A stretch of 64,000 bases of DNA from an uncultured Pontibacter sp. (GCF_947495565.1 NZ_CANLZM010000003.1:62001-126000), one strand, 5' to 3'; positions 53,929-63,870 are shown, counted from the stretch's first letter. Program-made: numbers and translations. The notes: generated by a model not told the origin, from the letters alone.

Positions 53929-55563
53929 TTACTTGTTTTCGCCCAGGAATGGGTAACGGTAATCCACCGGCGATACAAATGTTTCTTTGATAGAGCGGGC
54001 AGATACCCAACGCAGCAGGTTCAGCATAGAGCCAGCCTTGTCGTTGGTGCCGGATGCACGCGCACCACCAAACGGCTGCTGGCCAACCACAGCGCCTGTC
54101 GGCTTGTCGTTGATGTAGAAGTTGCCGGCCGCCTGGTCCAGCTTCTTAGTGGCATACTCTATAATATAACGGTCCTGGCTGAAGATAGCGCCTGTAAGGG
54201 CGTAAGGCGAAGTGGCGTTTACCAGCTCCACAGTCTCTTCAAAGTTGTTCTCGTCATACACATAGATAGTGATAACCGGCCCGAAGATCTCCTCGCACAT
54301 GGTAATATACTGCGGGTTGTGCGACAGCAGCACGGTTGGTTCAATAAAGTAACCTTTAGACTTATCGTAGTTGCCGCCTGCTATAATCTCTACTTCGTTG
54401 CTTTCTTTGGCATTGTCGATGTAGCGGGCAATCTTATCAAAAGACTTCTCATCGATGACGGCGTTGACAAAGTTGCCGAAATCCTCCGGTGCGCCCATTT
54501 TAAACGATTTCAGGTCTTCCTGCACATAGCCTTTTACCTCTTCCCACAGGTTGCTCGGGATGTAGGCACGCGAGGCGGCAGAGCATTTCTGGCCCTGGAA
54601 CTCGAATGCGCCACGCGAGATGGCAGTTGCCAGCGCTTTGGCATCGGCAGACTTGTGAGCAAGTATAAAGTCCTTGCCACCCGTCTCGCCTACAATGCGT
54701 GGGTATGATTTATACTTGTGTATGTTTGTTCCGATGGTTTTCCAGATGTGCTGGAATACGCCCGTGCTGCCTGTAAAGTGAATGCCGGCGAAGTCAGCGT
54801 GGTTAAATACTACGTCTCCGGTGGTTGGGCCATCCACATACACCAGGTTGATCACGCCATCAGGAAGGCCGGCTTCCTTCAACAGTTCCATGATCATGTG
54901 CGCGGCGTAGATCTGCGTGTGCGCAGGCTTCCAAACTACTACGTTGCCCATCATGGCTACAGAGGTTGGCAGGTTACCGGCAATAGCCGTGAAGTTAAAC
55001 GGCGTAAGGGCAAACACGAAGCCTTCCAGCGGGCGGTGCTCCATGCGGTTCCAAACACCCGGCGAGGACTCAGGCTGCATATGGTAAATTTCTGTTGCGA
55101 AATGCACGTTAAAGCGCAGGAAGTCTATCAGTTCGCAGGCAGAGTCAATCTCAGCCTGGAAAGCGTTCTTCGACTGCCCCAGCATGGTAGCAGCGTTCAG
55201 GCGGGCTCTCCAGGGGCCAGCCAACAGCTCGGCAGCCTTCAGGAAAATGCTGGCACGATGCTCCCAGCCCATGGCAGCCCAATCTTCGCGGGCGGCAAGC
55301 GCAGCGTTAATCGCTTGTTCCACGTGTGACGCATCGCCCTCGCTAAAGTGACCCAGGATATGCTGGTGGTCGTGCGGCTGCAGCATCGGCTGTTTGTTAT
55401 CGGTGTAAACCTTGTCGCCGCCGATGTACATAGGCACATCCAGCTGCTGCGACTTCAGCTCTTTATAGGTGCGTAATAATTCCTCTTTTTCAGAAGAGCC
55501 AGGAGCGTAAGAGTTTATAGGCTCGTTTACAGGGGTTGGTACTCTAAAAAATCCGGTTGCCAT
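53929..55563 (-). CDS. pruA: L-glutamate gamma-semialdehyde dehydrogenase
   Basis: A 544-residue aldehyde dehydrogenase that oxidises glutamate semialdehyde (from proline) to glutamate with NAD. The catalytic glutamate is in RIVGETGGKDF (about 290), the cysteine in FEFQGQKCSAASRAY (about 325), and the NAD-binding part has FTGSTGVFQHIW (about 255). The proline dehydrogenase domain of PutA is absent, so PutA must be a separate gene. Length matches the stand-alone enzyme. Confidence 0.95.
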   Translation of the reverse strand: MATGFFRVPTPVNEPINSYAPGSSEKEELLRTYKELKSQQLDVPMYIGGDKVYTDNKQPMLQPHDHQHILGHFSEGDASHVEQAINAALAAREDWAAMGWEHRASIFLKAAELLAGPWRARLNAATMLGQSKNAFQAEIDSACELIDFLRFNVHFATEIYHMQPESSPGVWNRMEHRPLEGFVFALTPFNFTAIAGNLPTSVAMMGNVVVWKPAHTQIYAAHMIMELLKEAGLPDGVINLVYVDGPTTGDVVFNHADFAGIHFTGSTGVFQHIWKTIGTNIHKYKSYPRIVGETGGKDFILAHKSADAKALATAISRGAFEFQGQKCSAASRAYIPSNLWEEVKGYVQEDLKSFKMGAPEDFGNFVNAVIDEKSFDKIARYIDNAKESNEVEIIAGGNYDKSKGYFIEPTVLLSHNPQYITMCEEIFGPVITIYVYDENNFEETVELVNATSPYALTGAIFSQDRYIIEYATKKLDQAAGNFYINDKPTGAVVGQQPFGGARASGTNDKAGSMLNLLRWVSARSIKETFVSPVDYRYPFLGENK

Positions 55564-55913
55564 TCGTTATATAGTTACAGATTTAGAATTAGATTTTCAT
55601 AGTTAATACGGCCTCAGCAGGCCATCTAGACAAAGGTAAGGCTTATTATTTGATTTTTAGGCATCAACAGCCCTTAGCTTTGGCACAACTCCGGGCGCAT
55701 TGCCTGTACGGTATTTTAATGCAGAGGCTGGCAGAACAGTATTGGCCGGGCGGTATTGTGTTGCATTGTTTTTTACCTGGAGCCTCCCGTGAGACAGCTT
55801 TAAAGATGGTTAGCTTTTAAATATGCAAGCATCATGTAACTAAAATTGCACTGTTTCCCGTATAAGGTTCCTGCCGTTGCCAGAATGTAGCGGTAGTTTT
55901 AAATTTAAGTACT
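55564..55913. other. Divergent intergenic region of pruA
   Basis: No gene. On the minus strand TACCTTTG (55631-55638) fits the -7 box for pruA, with a leader of about 60 bases. No clear promoter is seen for the plus-strand gene at 55914. Confidence 0.4.
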
Positions 55914-56330
55914 ATGAAAAATTCAAATAGAACATACGCTAAAGTGATGCTGGCAGCAGCCTTGGGCTTCTCTTTCGCTGCCGAAGCCACTAACTATAAC
56001 AACATAAAATCTGAAACTGCGGCATTTACGGTACAAGACGGCCAGAACATGCTGCCTATGCAGCAGGAACTGCTAGGCGAATTTGCCAACATGAGTGCCA
56101 TATCTGCAGCAAACACCCGACAGGCCTACATCACCTTTATGGAGAATGTGCGTGCGAAGAAAGACAATTGGGCCGACCAGGACTGGCAGAATGCCAAAAA
56201 CGTGCTGGAGCGCCTGAACGCGCATAAAGAGACTGTAGAGAAAGAGCTAGGCACCGATGATAAAGGCAAAATTAAGTTGCTGCAAGCCGAGTTTAGATCG
56301 CTGGAGACAAAGGCAGATATCAAAGACTAA
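55914..56330 (+). CDS. Small exported helical protein of unknown function
   Basis: A 138-residue protein with a signal peptide (MKNSNRTYAKVMLAAALGFSF, cleavage probably after AEA near residue 26). The rest is helical, with the pattern WADQDWQNAKNVLERLNAHK near 90 and charged heptads suggesting a coiled coil. Bacteroidota carry many small periplasmic proteins like this. A hairpin AAAAAGGGCGATGA / TCATCGCCCTTTTT (56350-56384) follows its stop and can terminate both this and the next gene. No function known. Confidence 0.7.
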   Translation: MKNSNRTYAKVMLAAALGFSFAAEATNYNNIKSETAAFTVQDGQNMLPMQQELLGEFANMSAISAANTRQAYITFMENVRAKKDNWADQDWQNAKNVLERLNAHKETVEKELGTDDKGKIKLLQAEFRSLETKADIKD

Positions 56331-56349
56331 GTCTACAGCCAAGTATAAA

Positions 56350-56384
56350 TGAAAAAGGGCGATGATCTTCATCGCCCTTTTTCA
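56350..56384. terminator. Bidirectional terminator
   Basis: A 14-bp stem, AAAAAGGGCGATGA and TCATCGCCCTTTTT, with a short loop, between convergent genes. Confidence 0.8.
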
Positions 56385-56385
56385 T

Positions 56386-57087
56386 TTATAAAATTTGCTT
56401 CAGCTCGCTCAGACAGCTGATTTCAAAAGTTGGTTTGGGTCTTCTGCGGGCTTTGCCTTTCTCAGGGTTAAAGAAAACCTGGTCAATACCGGCGTTACGG
56501 GCGCCTTCAATATCGCACTCGTAGTTATCCCCGATCATCAGGCATTCTTCCGGGCGTACATTTACTCGGTCCAGCAGGTGCTTGAACATGCGCTGGTCCG
56601 GTTTTTTAAATCCGCAGCACTCCGAAGTTACCACCTCCTTAAAGTATGGGTGTAGCATAGCTGAGCCCATTTTTACCTTTTGCACCTCCTTAAAGCCGTT
56701 GGTGATAATGTGGAGCCCATACTTTGGCTGCAGGTAATCCAGCACATCATAGGTATAAGGAAAGACAGCCGTTTTAGTGGGGCAAAGCGAAATGTAAGCC
56801 TCCGAAATGCCTTCCGGCACTTCATGCGCTGCCAGTCCCAGGCCGGTCAGCGTTTTTGTAAAGCGAGTCTGGCGCAGTTCCTCCTGGTTAATCTTGCCTT
56901 TGTTGTACAAGTCCCAGAGCCGCAGGTTCACAAATTTATACTTGCGGTAAAACGAGTCGCAGGTAAACTTGCCGTGCTTGGCCAGCTCAAACTGCTCATA
57001 TAGAGTATAGATGGTTTCTTCGGAGTTCTTCTCGAAATCCCACAAGGTATGGTCCAGGTCGAAGAGGATGTGTGTGTATGTCTTCAT
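56386..57087 (-). CDS. HAD-type nucleotidase, YjjG-like
   Basis: A 233-residue HAD phosphatase. Motif I is FDLDHTLWDF (residues 10-19, nucleophilic aspartate at 11), motif II IITNGF (about 118), motif III lysine in GFKKPDQRMF (about 150-160), motif IV in MIGDNYECDI (about 180). The start at 57087 (MKTYTHILFD) is preferred over the in-frame ATG at 57117. The YjjG family cleaves non-canonical pyrimidine nucleotides, limiting mutagenic incorporation. Confidence 0.9.
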   Translation of the reverse strand: MKTYTHILFDLDHTLWDFEKNSEETIYTLYEQFELAKHGKFTCDSFYRKYKFVNLRLWDLYNKGKINQEELRQTRFTKTLTGLGLAAHEVPEGISEAYISLCPTKTAVFPYTYDVLDYLQPKYGLHIITNGFKEVQKVKMGSAMLHPYFKEVVTSECCGFKKPDQRMFKHLLDRVNVRPEECLMIGDNYECDIEGARNAGIDQVFFNPEKGKARRRPKPTFEISCLSELKQIL

Positions 57088-57223
57088 AAATATTAACAGG
57101 GTAAGGTAAGAGTACAACGCCTGGCGGGGGCGTATGTTTCGGGAAAGGCTGGGAAAGAGATGGCCGGGGCGGAACTGCTATACTAAAACATTGGTTCGGG
57201 AGTTATACTTTTTCAGGAGCCTG

Positions 57224-57610
57224 TTACGAAGGATCCCAGCGGCGGTTTTGCAGTTTAGTAACGGCCAGCTCGCGGTTAGAGTATAAAATGCTGTACACTT
57301 CCAGATCCTTTTGCAAGGCACTGTCACGCTCCATGTAAGTAAATATCTGGTTTACAAAGTCAGCTGCCTCGTCTTTTATGGAATAGTATACCCACTGGTC
57401 CAGTTTACGGGGAGCTACCAAGCCGGCGTTACGCAGGTAAGCCAGGTGGCGCGAAGTCTTTGTCTGGGTATAGTCCAGCACTTGCTCCAGGTCGGAGGTG
57501 CACATCTCGCGGTTGCGCAGGATCAGGTGCAGAATACGTAATCTGGATTCGTCGGCAAGGGCTTTCAGTATCTGCTGCCCGTAGGCCAGGCTGAAGTGTT
57601 TTAGTCTCAT
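57224..57610 (-). CDS. ArsR-family transcriptional regulator
   Basis: A 128-residue winged-helix regulator. The recognition region is in CTSDLEQVLDYTQTKTSRHLAYLR (about 37-60, spelled here as CTSDLEQVLDYTQ then TKTSRHLAYLR), followed by a wing with GLVAPRKLDQWVYYSIK. The start at 57610 (MRLKHFSLAY) is chosen; the frame extends to 57655. Only one cysteine lies in the region where metal sensors have their CVC pair, so the signal is not obvious. Target genes unknown. Confidence 0.85.
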   Translation of the reverse strand: MRLKHFSLAYGQQILKALADESRLRILHLILRNREMCTSDLEQVLDYTQTKTSRHLAYLRNAGLVAPRKLDQWVYYSIKDEAADFVNQIFTYMERDSALQKDLEVYSILYSNRELAVTKLQNRRWDPS

Positions 57611-57697
57611 ACGGCAGTGGTAGTGGCTGGGGGCAGTCTGAACAAAATTAGCCAAAAGTGGCTATTATAAAAGAATTAATAAGTATAATTGTAACCT

Positions 57698-58351
57698 ATG
57701 ATTTCTCCTGCCATACTTCATACTTCCTTCCCAAAAATGCTGAAGTGGTTGTGGCTGCCGTTGCTGTTATTGCTGCTGATGCCCGACGAGGCGCAGGCGC
57801 AGAATAAGCAGCGCGTAGTGCAGCTGTCGGGTTTTGTGGCCACCGGCGACAGCCTGTACGGAGTGGCGGGTGCGGGCGTGTACGTGCCGGGCACCAACCG
57901 CGGTACTTACACCAACGACTACGGTTACTTCTCTATGCCGGTGCTGGCCGGCGATAGCGTTCTGTTTAGCGGGCTGGGGTTTAAAACGCAGTACCTCATC
58001 ATCCCTGAAAGCTACGAAAGCCAGAGCTATTCCATTATTATGCAGATGCAGGAAGACCCGACGGAGCTGCCAACCGTGGAGGTTTTTCCGTGGCCAACCG
58101 AGCGCGACTTTAAGGAGGCCGTGGCAAACGTGAGGCTACCTGACAAAGGCAACGCCATCATTACCCGCGACCTGGACCCGCGACGGCTGGAAGAACTGGC
58201 CCGAATAACCCCCATGAGCGATGCGCAGAACTACCGGTTCTGGCAAAACCAGCAGATACAGCATCAGCAGAACCGCATCATGGCACCTACGGTTAATATG
58301 ATGGCCATACCTGGCCTGATCCGCACCCTCCTTAACGGCAACAACAAATAA
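57698..58351 (+). CDS. Exported protein with carboxypeptidase-regulatory-like domain
   Basis: A 217-residue exported protein. After a signal peptide (ending DEAQAQ near residue 35) comes a CarboxypepD_reg-like beta-sandwich (about 40-120): VVQLSGFVATGDSLYGVAGAG, split here as VVQLSGFV and LYGVAGAGVYVPG, with GTYTNDYGYFSMPVLAGD. The rest is polar and glutamine-rich (FWQNQQIQHQQNRIM). This domain also occurs at the start of TonB-dependent receptors, but no barrel follows, so it is a stand-alone exported protein. Confidence 0.8.
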   Translation: MISPAILHTSFPKMLKWLWLPLLLLLLMPDEAQAQNKQRVVQLSGFVATGDSLYGVAGAGVYVPGTNRGTYTNDYGYFSMPVLAGDSVLFSGLGFKTQYLIIPESYESQSYSIIMQMQEDPTELPTVEVFPWPTERDFKEAVANVRLPDKGNAIITRDLDPRRLEELARITPMSDAQNYRFWQNQQIQHQQNRIMAPTVNMMAIPGLIRTLLNGNNK

Positions 58352-58552
58352 AAAAAACTGATTTTAAGTGCAATGCTGTGCCTGCTCCGGCAAGTATAAG
58401 TATAGTATGATTTATGGCCTTGCTTAACCGCAGAGGCTGTTTTGGCAACTAACAAACAAGCTATCCGTTTGTTGCCAATGAGGTGTTGTGCGTATAGATA
58501 AGTATAGTGCACCGGCACCCGCTCATCACTACTGTACTAAATAAAATATACC
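58352..58552. other. Intergenic region upstream of the NDH-2 gene
   Basis: Contains several AAGTATA words, including AAGTATAAGTATA near 58392. No gene or clear promoter is seen. Confidence 0.3.
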
Positions 58553-59899
58553 ATGCTTGAACCGGAACAACTCTCCCTTAATATTCCTGACACAACTAAA
58601 CCCCGCGTAGTAATTATCGGCGGAGGCTTTGGCGGTATAAATCTTGCTAAAAAGCTCTCAGGTAAAGATTTTCAGGTGATAATGTTCGATAAGCAGAATT
58701 ACCATGGCTTTTGGCCGCTGCTGTACCAGGTAGCAACCGCCGGCCTGGAACCGGATTCTATAGCTGAGCCGCTGCGCAAGATATTTGGCGCCGATGATTA
58801 CGAGGACTTCCACTTCCGCTTGGTAAAAGTAATCGGCATCAACCCCGAATCCAGAACCATTGCCACGCTTATTGGCGATATAAACTATGACTACCTGGTA
58901 ATTGCCACCGGTACTAAGCCCAACTACTTTGGCAACGATCAGATCAAGAAATACTCCTTCCCGCTTAAGCAGGTGCCGGAGGCGCTGAACCTGCGCAGCC
59001 AGATGCTGCAGTGTTTTGAGCAGGCCAACATGACCAAAGATCCGGCCATGCGGCAAACGCTCATGAACTTCGTGATTGTGGGGGCGGGGCCTACGGGCGT
59101 GGAGCTAGCCGGTGCCCTGGCCGAAATGCGGAGCCATGTGCTGCCAACAGATTATCCGGGGCTGGACTTTGGGCAGATGAACATCATGCTAGTGGAGGGA
59201 ATGGACCGTGTGCTGCCGCCAATGTCGGTGGAGGCGAGCGAGAAAACTTTTAAATACCTAAAAGAGCTGGGCGTGGATATACGCCTGAATACCCTTGTGG
59301 ATTCTTATGATGGCGAACTTGTAACGCTGAAAAGCGGCGAACAGATAAGCACAAACACGTTGATCTGGGCGGCGGGCGTATCAGGTGCGCTGATCCCGGG
59401 CCTGCCGGAGACATCCGTAGAGCGTGGGCGTATACTTGTAAATGATTACAACCAAGTGCTGGGCTATGATAACATATATGCCATCGGCGACATTGCCTTC
59501 ATGAAAACGCCTGATTTTCCGAAGGGGCACCCGGGCGTGGCGCAGCCGGCCATACAGCAGGGCAAGCTACTCGGCAAAAACCTGAAACGCATTATCCGTA
59601 AAGAGCCGCTGGAGCCGTTTAAGTATAAAGACAAAGGCTCTCTGGCGATAATTGGCCGCAACCGCGCTGTAGCAGACTTGCCGGGCAACCTGCACTTTGG
59701 AGGATTCTTTGCCTGGGCTATCTGGCTTTTTGTGCACGTGATGGCGCTAGTAGGCTTCCGGAATAAGTTAGTAGTGCTCAGCAACTGGGTCTACAAGTTC
59801 TTCACTTATGAAAACGGTACACGCCTTATCATCCGTCCGTTTGTGCGGCGCGGCGACAGAGCCAAGCGTAAGTTCATAGATAAGTATGCGGGAGATTAG
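58553..59899 (+). CDS. ndh: NAD(P)/FAD-dependent oxidoreductase, type II NADH dehydrogenase
   Basis: A 448-residue peripheral membrane flavoprotein that oxidises NADH and reduces quinone without pumping protons. The FAD motif is VVIIGGGFGGINLAKKL (residues 18-34), the NADH motif FVIVGAGPTGVELAGALAEM (about 170-190), the second FAD motif NIYAIGDIAFM (about 300). A C-terminal amphipathic region (AIWLFVHVMALVGFRNKL, about 385) anchors it to the membrane. It provides a non-pumping route beside complex I in the same window. Confidence 0.9.
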   Translation: MLEPEQLSLNIPDTTKPRVVIIGGGFGGINLAKKLSGKDFQVIMFDKQNYHGFWPLLYQVATAGLEPDSIAEPLRKIFGADDYEDFHFRLVKVIGINPESRTIATLIGDINYDYLVIATGTKPNYFGNDQIKKYSFPLKQVPEALNLRSQMLQCFEQANMTKDPAMRQTLMNFVIVGAGPTGVELAGALAEMRSHVLPTDYPGLDFGQMNIMLVEGMDRVLPPMSVEASEKTFKYLKELGVDIRLNTLVDSYDGELVTLKSGEQISTNTLIWAAGVSGALIPGLPETSVERGRILVNDYNQVLGYDNIYAIGDIAFMKTPDFPKGHPGVAQPAIQQGKLLGKNLKRIIRKEPLEPFKYKDKGSLAIIGRNRAVADLPGNLHFGGFFAWAIWLFVHVMALVGFRNKLVVLSNWVYKFFTYENGTRLIIRPFVRRGDRAKRKFIDKYAGD

Positions 59900-59984
59900 G
59901 GAGTTTAGGAGTTAGAGAGTTAGAAAGTTAAAAAGGAGCTTTTTATTAATTCAACTCCTTGGAGTAGGGCTGTTAAGTTCTCCA

Positions 59985-60165
59985 CTTTCTGGCGCGGAAC
60001 CGCTCTTCCGGATTTGCAATCCTGAAGTATGTCATTATCAGGATTTGTAATCCAATTCTGTACGTTGCCAGTAGCCAGGCTGCTGCTAAAAGCTAAAAGT
60101 CGGATCGCAAATCCTCCAATTAAGCTCTTCGAGATTACAAATCCCGAAGAGCAGTTCTCGCTTTA
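59985..60165. repeat. REP-like palindromic element around GGATTTGTAATCC
   Basis: An imperfect inverted repeat: GGAACCGCTCTTCCGGATTT near 59995 pairs with AAATCCCGAAGAGCAGTTCT near 60135. Between them are two further GGATTTGTAATCC-like units. This pattern is seen in REP elements of Bacteroidota that accompany REP-associated tyrosine transposases; none is in the window. Confidence 0.6.
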
Positions 60166-60245
60166 TACTTGTCCTAATGGTAGCCTTGAAGGAGCAGGGG
60201 GATATTGCTTGTATCTGCCTTTTGAAATCCGCAAAGTATAAAACA

Positions 60246-60290
60246 GAAAAGCGCCTGCAGAATTTATCTGCAGGCGCTTTTCTGTTTCAG
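60246..60290. terminator. Bidirectional terminator hairpin before the M1 peptidase end
   Basis: AGAAAAGCGCCTGCAGA near 60245 pairs with TCTGCAGGCGCTTTTCT ending near 60288. It is suited to end the minus-strand peptidase transcript. Confidence 0.75.
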
Positions 60291-60303
60291 CTAAAGTATA
60301 AAC

Positions 60304-62634
60304 CTACTGACCGCTGCCGCTCTGGCCGCCGCTGCGGCTGCTGGTGGCGCGCTCACGCTGCATAGGGTTCATGCGGCTGTTCTGCTGCTTAAATATCTCG
60401 AAACGAGATGGAGCAACCTGGCGCGGGAAAGTGTTGTTTGAAAGGTCCGTGTCTGCGGTCTGCAGGTATGGATCCAGTTCGAAACTTACCACTGGCTTCT
60501 CGGTGATGAATACCTTGGTAATCTCATCGTTGTTGTAGCGCCAGATCTCGGCCGGGATGTTCACCACTTCTTCAGAGCCATCCTCATATGCCATCCGCAC
60601 GATTAAAGGCATAACCAGGCCGCCTTGGTTTGCAAAGCTAACTTCGTAGAAGTTTAGGCCGGAGTTCAGCTTCTCCTTTTGCTCAGGCGTTAGCTGGCCC
60701 AGGAACTGGCGGTATGCCTGCTCATCAGCGGCTGTGGTAGCCAATGGGTCGTAGTTGTTGTAGAAGTCGTTCAGCTGCGGGCGAAGCTCCACGCGCGTTT
60801 TCTTGATGTCCGTCAGGTTGCGCTGCTGCGACAGTGTTTGAGGCGCTTTATTCTGCTGCTCGCGCATCTGAGCGTTCACAAAAGCCGGGTCCTGCGAGTC
60901 GATGGTATACCATTTCACGTCGGTCATGGCAATATCGGTGTGGTCAGTGGTATAGAACCAGCCTCTCCAGAACCAGTCCAGATCCACGCCAGATGCGTCT
61001 TCCATCGTACGGAAGAAGTCGGCAGGCATTGGGTGCTTAAAGGCCCAGCGCTTAGAGTATTCCTTAAAGGCGTAATCGAACAGCTCGCGGCCCATCACTG
61101 TTTCACGTAAAACATTTAGAGCAGTGGCCGGCTTGCCATAGGCGTTGTTGCCAAACTGAAGCACCGACTCCGAATTTGTCATGATCGGAACCTGCGTGTT
61201 TTTAGCGCTCTTCATGTACTCCACAATATCCTGTGGCTCACCCCGGCGCGATGGATAGGTGCGCTCCCATTCCTGCTCTGCCAGGTACTGCATAAAGGTG
61301 TTCAGGCCCTCATCCATCCACGTCCACTGGCGCTCATCCGAGTTAATGATCATCGGGAAGAAGTTGTGGCCCACTTCGTGGATAATCACGGAGATCAAAC
61401 CATACTTGATGCGGTCAGAATACGTGCCGTCCGGCTCCGGGCGGTACCCGTTAAACGACAGCATAGGGTACTCCATGCCACCTACCGGGCCGTGTACCGA
61501 AATAGCAACCGGGTATGGGTAATCAATAGTGTGCTTAGAGTACACTTCTAAAGTATGCGCTACAGCCTCGGTTGAGTACTGCCCCCAAAGTGGGTTAGCC
61601 TCTTTCGGGTAGTAAGACATGGCCAAAACATTCTTGCCAGCCACTTTCACGTTCATGGCATCCCAGATAAACTTACGGGAACTGGCCCAGGCAAAGTCGC
61701 GTACGTTATCTGCCGAGTATACCCAGGTTTTTTTGTTCTTGGCTTTGGTTTTCTCAGCTTTAGTAGCCTCCTCTTGCGTCACGATCACTACTGGTTCGTT
61801 GCTTTTGGCGGCTTCTGCCCAGCGCTTCTGGTGCGTAGAAGAAAGCACCTGGTTGGCATTTTGCAGCTCGCCGGTAGCAGCTACCACGTGGTCGGCTGGT
61901 ACGGTAATGCTTACTTTGTAGTCGCCGAAAGGCAGGGCAAACTCGCCGCTGCCCAGGAACTGCTTGTGCTGCCATCCGTTCACGTCGTCGTACACAGCCA
62001 TGCGCGGAAACCACTGCGCCATCTCGTAGAGGTAGTTGTCATCCTCCGGGAAATACTCGTAGCCAGAGCGGCCGCCCAATGTTTTCTGGTTGTTGATGTT
62101 ATGTTTCCAGTCGATGCTGAAGGTAATGCTTTGCTTTGGCTTAAGCGGGGAAGGAAGGTCGATACGCATCATGGTGTTGTTGATGGTATACTGCAGCGCC
62201 TTGCCGCCACGGTCGGCCACTTTGCTAATCTTAAAGCCGCCGTCAAACTTCTCGCGCGTCATGTACTCCACGGCACGCAGTGGAATCTCTTGTCGCAGCT
62301 CCGCCGTCTGTGTCAGGTTGCTCATCGAGTTCGGCTCGAAGATGTTCTGATCCAGCTGCACCCACAGGTAAGAGAGTACGTCTGGCGAGTTGTTGGTGTA
62401 GGTAATTGTTTCGGAGCCGGTGATGGCTTGGTTTTCGTCGTCGAGCTCCACTTTTATAGTATAGTCAGCACGCTGCTGCCAGTACTGGTGGCCTGGAGCG
62501 CCCGAAGCGGTGCGGTACGTGTTAGGGGTTGGCAGCTCTTGCCCCAGCTGGGCAAACTTGGTATCCTGTGCCAGTGCCGCTAAAGGGCCTGCCACTAAGC
62601 TAACCAGAGCCAATCCTGCTAAAATGTTTCTCAT
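60304..62634 (-). CDS. M1-family metallopeptidase (aminopeptidase N-like)
   Basis: A 776-residue exported zinc peptidase. A signal peptide is at 1-22 (ending LAALAQ). The N-terminal beta domain is at about 40-270, and the catalytic domain carries VHGPVGGMEYPMLSF (about 400, in place of GxMEN) and HEVGHNFFPMIINSDERQ (HExxH with the next glutamate in WMDEGLNTFMQ, about 430-455). The late part is shorter than in classical PepN. It removes N-terminal residues from peptides in the periplasm. Confidence 0.93.
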   Translation of the reverse strand: MRNILAGLALVSLVAGPLAALAQDTKFAQLGQELPTPNTYRTASGAPGHQYWQQRADYTIKVELDDENQAITGSETITYTNNSPDVLSYLWVQLDQNIFEPNSMSNLTQTAELRQEIPLRAVEYMTREKFDGGFKISKVADRGGKALQYTINNTMMRIDLPSPLKPKQSITFSIDWKHNINNQKTLGGRSGYEYFPEDDNYLYEMAQWFPRMAVYDDVNGWQHKQFLGSGEFALPFGDYKVSITVPADHVVAATGELQNANQVLSSTHQKRWAEAAKSNEPVVIVTQEEATKAEKTKAKNKKTWVYSADNVRDFAWASSRKFIWDAMNVKVAGKNVLAMSYYPKEANPLWGQYSTEAVAHTLEVYSKHTIDYPYPVAISVHGPVGGMEYPMLSFNGYRPEPDGTYSDRIKYGLISVIIHEVGHNFFPMIINSDERQWTWMDEGLNTFMQYLAEQEWERTYPSRRGEPQDIVEYMKSAKNTQVPIMTNSESVLQFGNNAYGKPATALNVLRETVMGRELFDYAFKEYSKRWAFKHPMPADFFRTMEDASGVDLDWFWRGWFYTTDHTDIAMTDVKWYTIDSQDPAFVNAQMREQQNKAPQTLSQQRNLTDIKKTRVELRPQLNDFYNNYDPLATTAADEQAYRQFLGQLTPEQKEKLNSGLNFYEVSFANQGGLVMPLIVRMAYEDGSEEVVNIPAEIWRYNNDEITKVFITEKPVVSFELDPYLQTADTDLSNNTFPRQVAPSRFEIFKQQNSRMNPMQRERATSSRSGGQSGSGQ

Positions 62635-62695
62635 GTGGTTTTAGTTAGGATAGATAAAGTAAGGGTTAAAGTAAAATTTACCTTTCTAGCTTAAG

Positions 62696-63289
62696 CTAGA
62701 AGATGTTGGTTTCTATCATTAGAATTAAGGAAATGCCGGCTGCAGCGCTGGAAAGCACCAGGATCCAATCGCGCTTTTTTGCCCGAAACAGGTTCATTAT
62801 CAGGAATCCTACTATCAGAAGTATACTTACGATCAGCAGCTGCCCCAGCTCTATGCCAATATTAAAGGCCAGCAGCTGCTGCCAGATATTACCGTTGCGG
62901 CCCAGCATCTGGCGCAGGAAATTGGAGAAGCCCATGCCATGAATCAGGCCAAATAAAATCGCCAACAGGTTGTGCATCGACAGGATAGTTCCCTGCTTGC
63001 TTGCTGCGCCGTTCAGCTTAAAGAAGTTAGTGACGCATGTAAAAAGTATGGTTACCGGTATCAGGAACTCAATCAAGGATGAGTCAAACTTAATGATGTT
63101 GAAGGTGGCAAGTGCCAGTGTAATGCTGTGGCCGATGGTAAAGCTGGTAACCAGTGCAATTGCTTTCTTCCAGTCCTGTAAGGTATAAATGGCGCTCAGG
63201 GCCAGCAGGAACAGCATGTGATCATAGGCTTTAAAATCAAATATGTGATTGAAGCCCAGTTCTATGTAAGTATTGAATACAGATGACAC
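62696..63289 (-). CDS. HupE/UreJ-family membrane protein
   Basis: A 197-residue protein with six or so helices. The HupE/UreJ pattern is marked by GFNHIFDFKAYDHMLFLLAL near the start (histidine and aspartate in the first helices), FTIGHSITLALA near 50 and GLIHGMGFSNFL near 113. Family members are linked to nickel or cobalt uptake for hydrogenase and urease, but neither enzyme is visible here, and the Bacteroidota members may have another role. Confidence 0.85.
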   Translation of the reverse strand: MSSVFNTYIELGFNHIFDFKAYDHMLFLLALSAIYTLQDWKKAIALVTSFTIGHSITLALATFNIIKFDSSLIEFLIPVTILFTCVTNFFKLNGAASKQGTILSMHNLLAILFGLIHGMGFSNFLRQMLGRNGNIWQQLLAFNIGIELGQLLIVSILLIVGFLIMNLFRAKKRDWILVLSSAAAGISLILMIETNIF

Positions 63290-63529
63290 TGCGTAAGTAT
63301 ATTAGGATGTAGATATAGCTAAGTTGCAAATTACGCATCTGCGGCTAAACATGCAATGTTCTGACAGGCTTGTGCAGCAGTTGCAGCAGGTATATCGACG
63401 AATAGAGGTATTAGCTCTATAAGTTTAGACGTTTAGTGGCTGCTTTCAGCATGAGCTATGCTTCAAGTTGTTGCCAAGTTTATACTTTAGCTGCTGCTGA
63501 TTTCAGTTTGAACCAAGCTATACTCTCTA

Positions 63530-63870
63530 ACCTTTGTTGATCCACGGCTTTACAACCTGCTTGATTCATCTCTGGCTTTGGTTCCCTCAAGGCCGGGAGG
63601 CCTCGTCTTCCCGCATCGCGCTGGGACCTTTTCCTTTGCTCCTACGTCGCAATGCCTCGCTATCGCTCGTCACCGGAAAAACTCCATAGGCGCTCAACGG
63701 AAAGACTGGGAATTATTTCGATAGCCACCGCTGACGGAGTTTGAACCGAACTCCCTCTCCTGTTTTGGGGGTAGGGGTCCTCGATAAAAGGAGAGGGCTG
63801 GGGTAAGGTAAGAATTCCCCTCCTTGGGCAAGGAGGGGTTAGGGGTGGTTCGACCCGGTGATGCAGAAAC
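63530..63870. repeat. Mosaic intergenic repeat, copy 3 of 3, inverted
   Basis: Reads as the reverse complement of copies 1 and 2: GGCGCTCAACGGAAAGACTGGGA (in parts GGCGCTCAAC and GAAAGACTGGGA) and CGCTGACGGAG are the counterparts of their blocks, and GCCGGGAGGCCTCGTCTTCC matches copy 1. It contains extra CCCTCTCC/GGAGAGGG and CCCCTCCTTG...CAAGGAGGGG palindromes. No gene is seen in 63290-64000. Confidence 0.7.

Noticed and set aside
53890-54708. A 272-codon plus-strand open frame opposite pruA
   Set aside because: It is the complementary strand of a well-supported aldehyde dehydrogenase gene.
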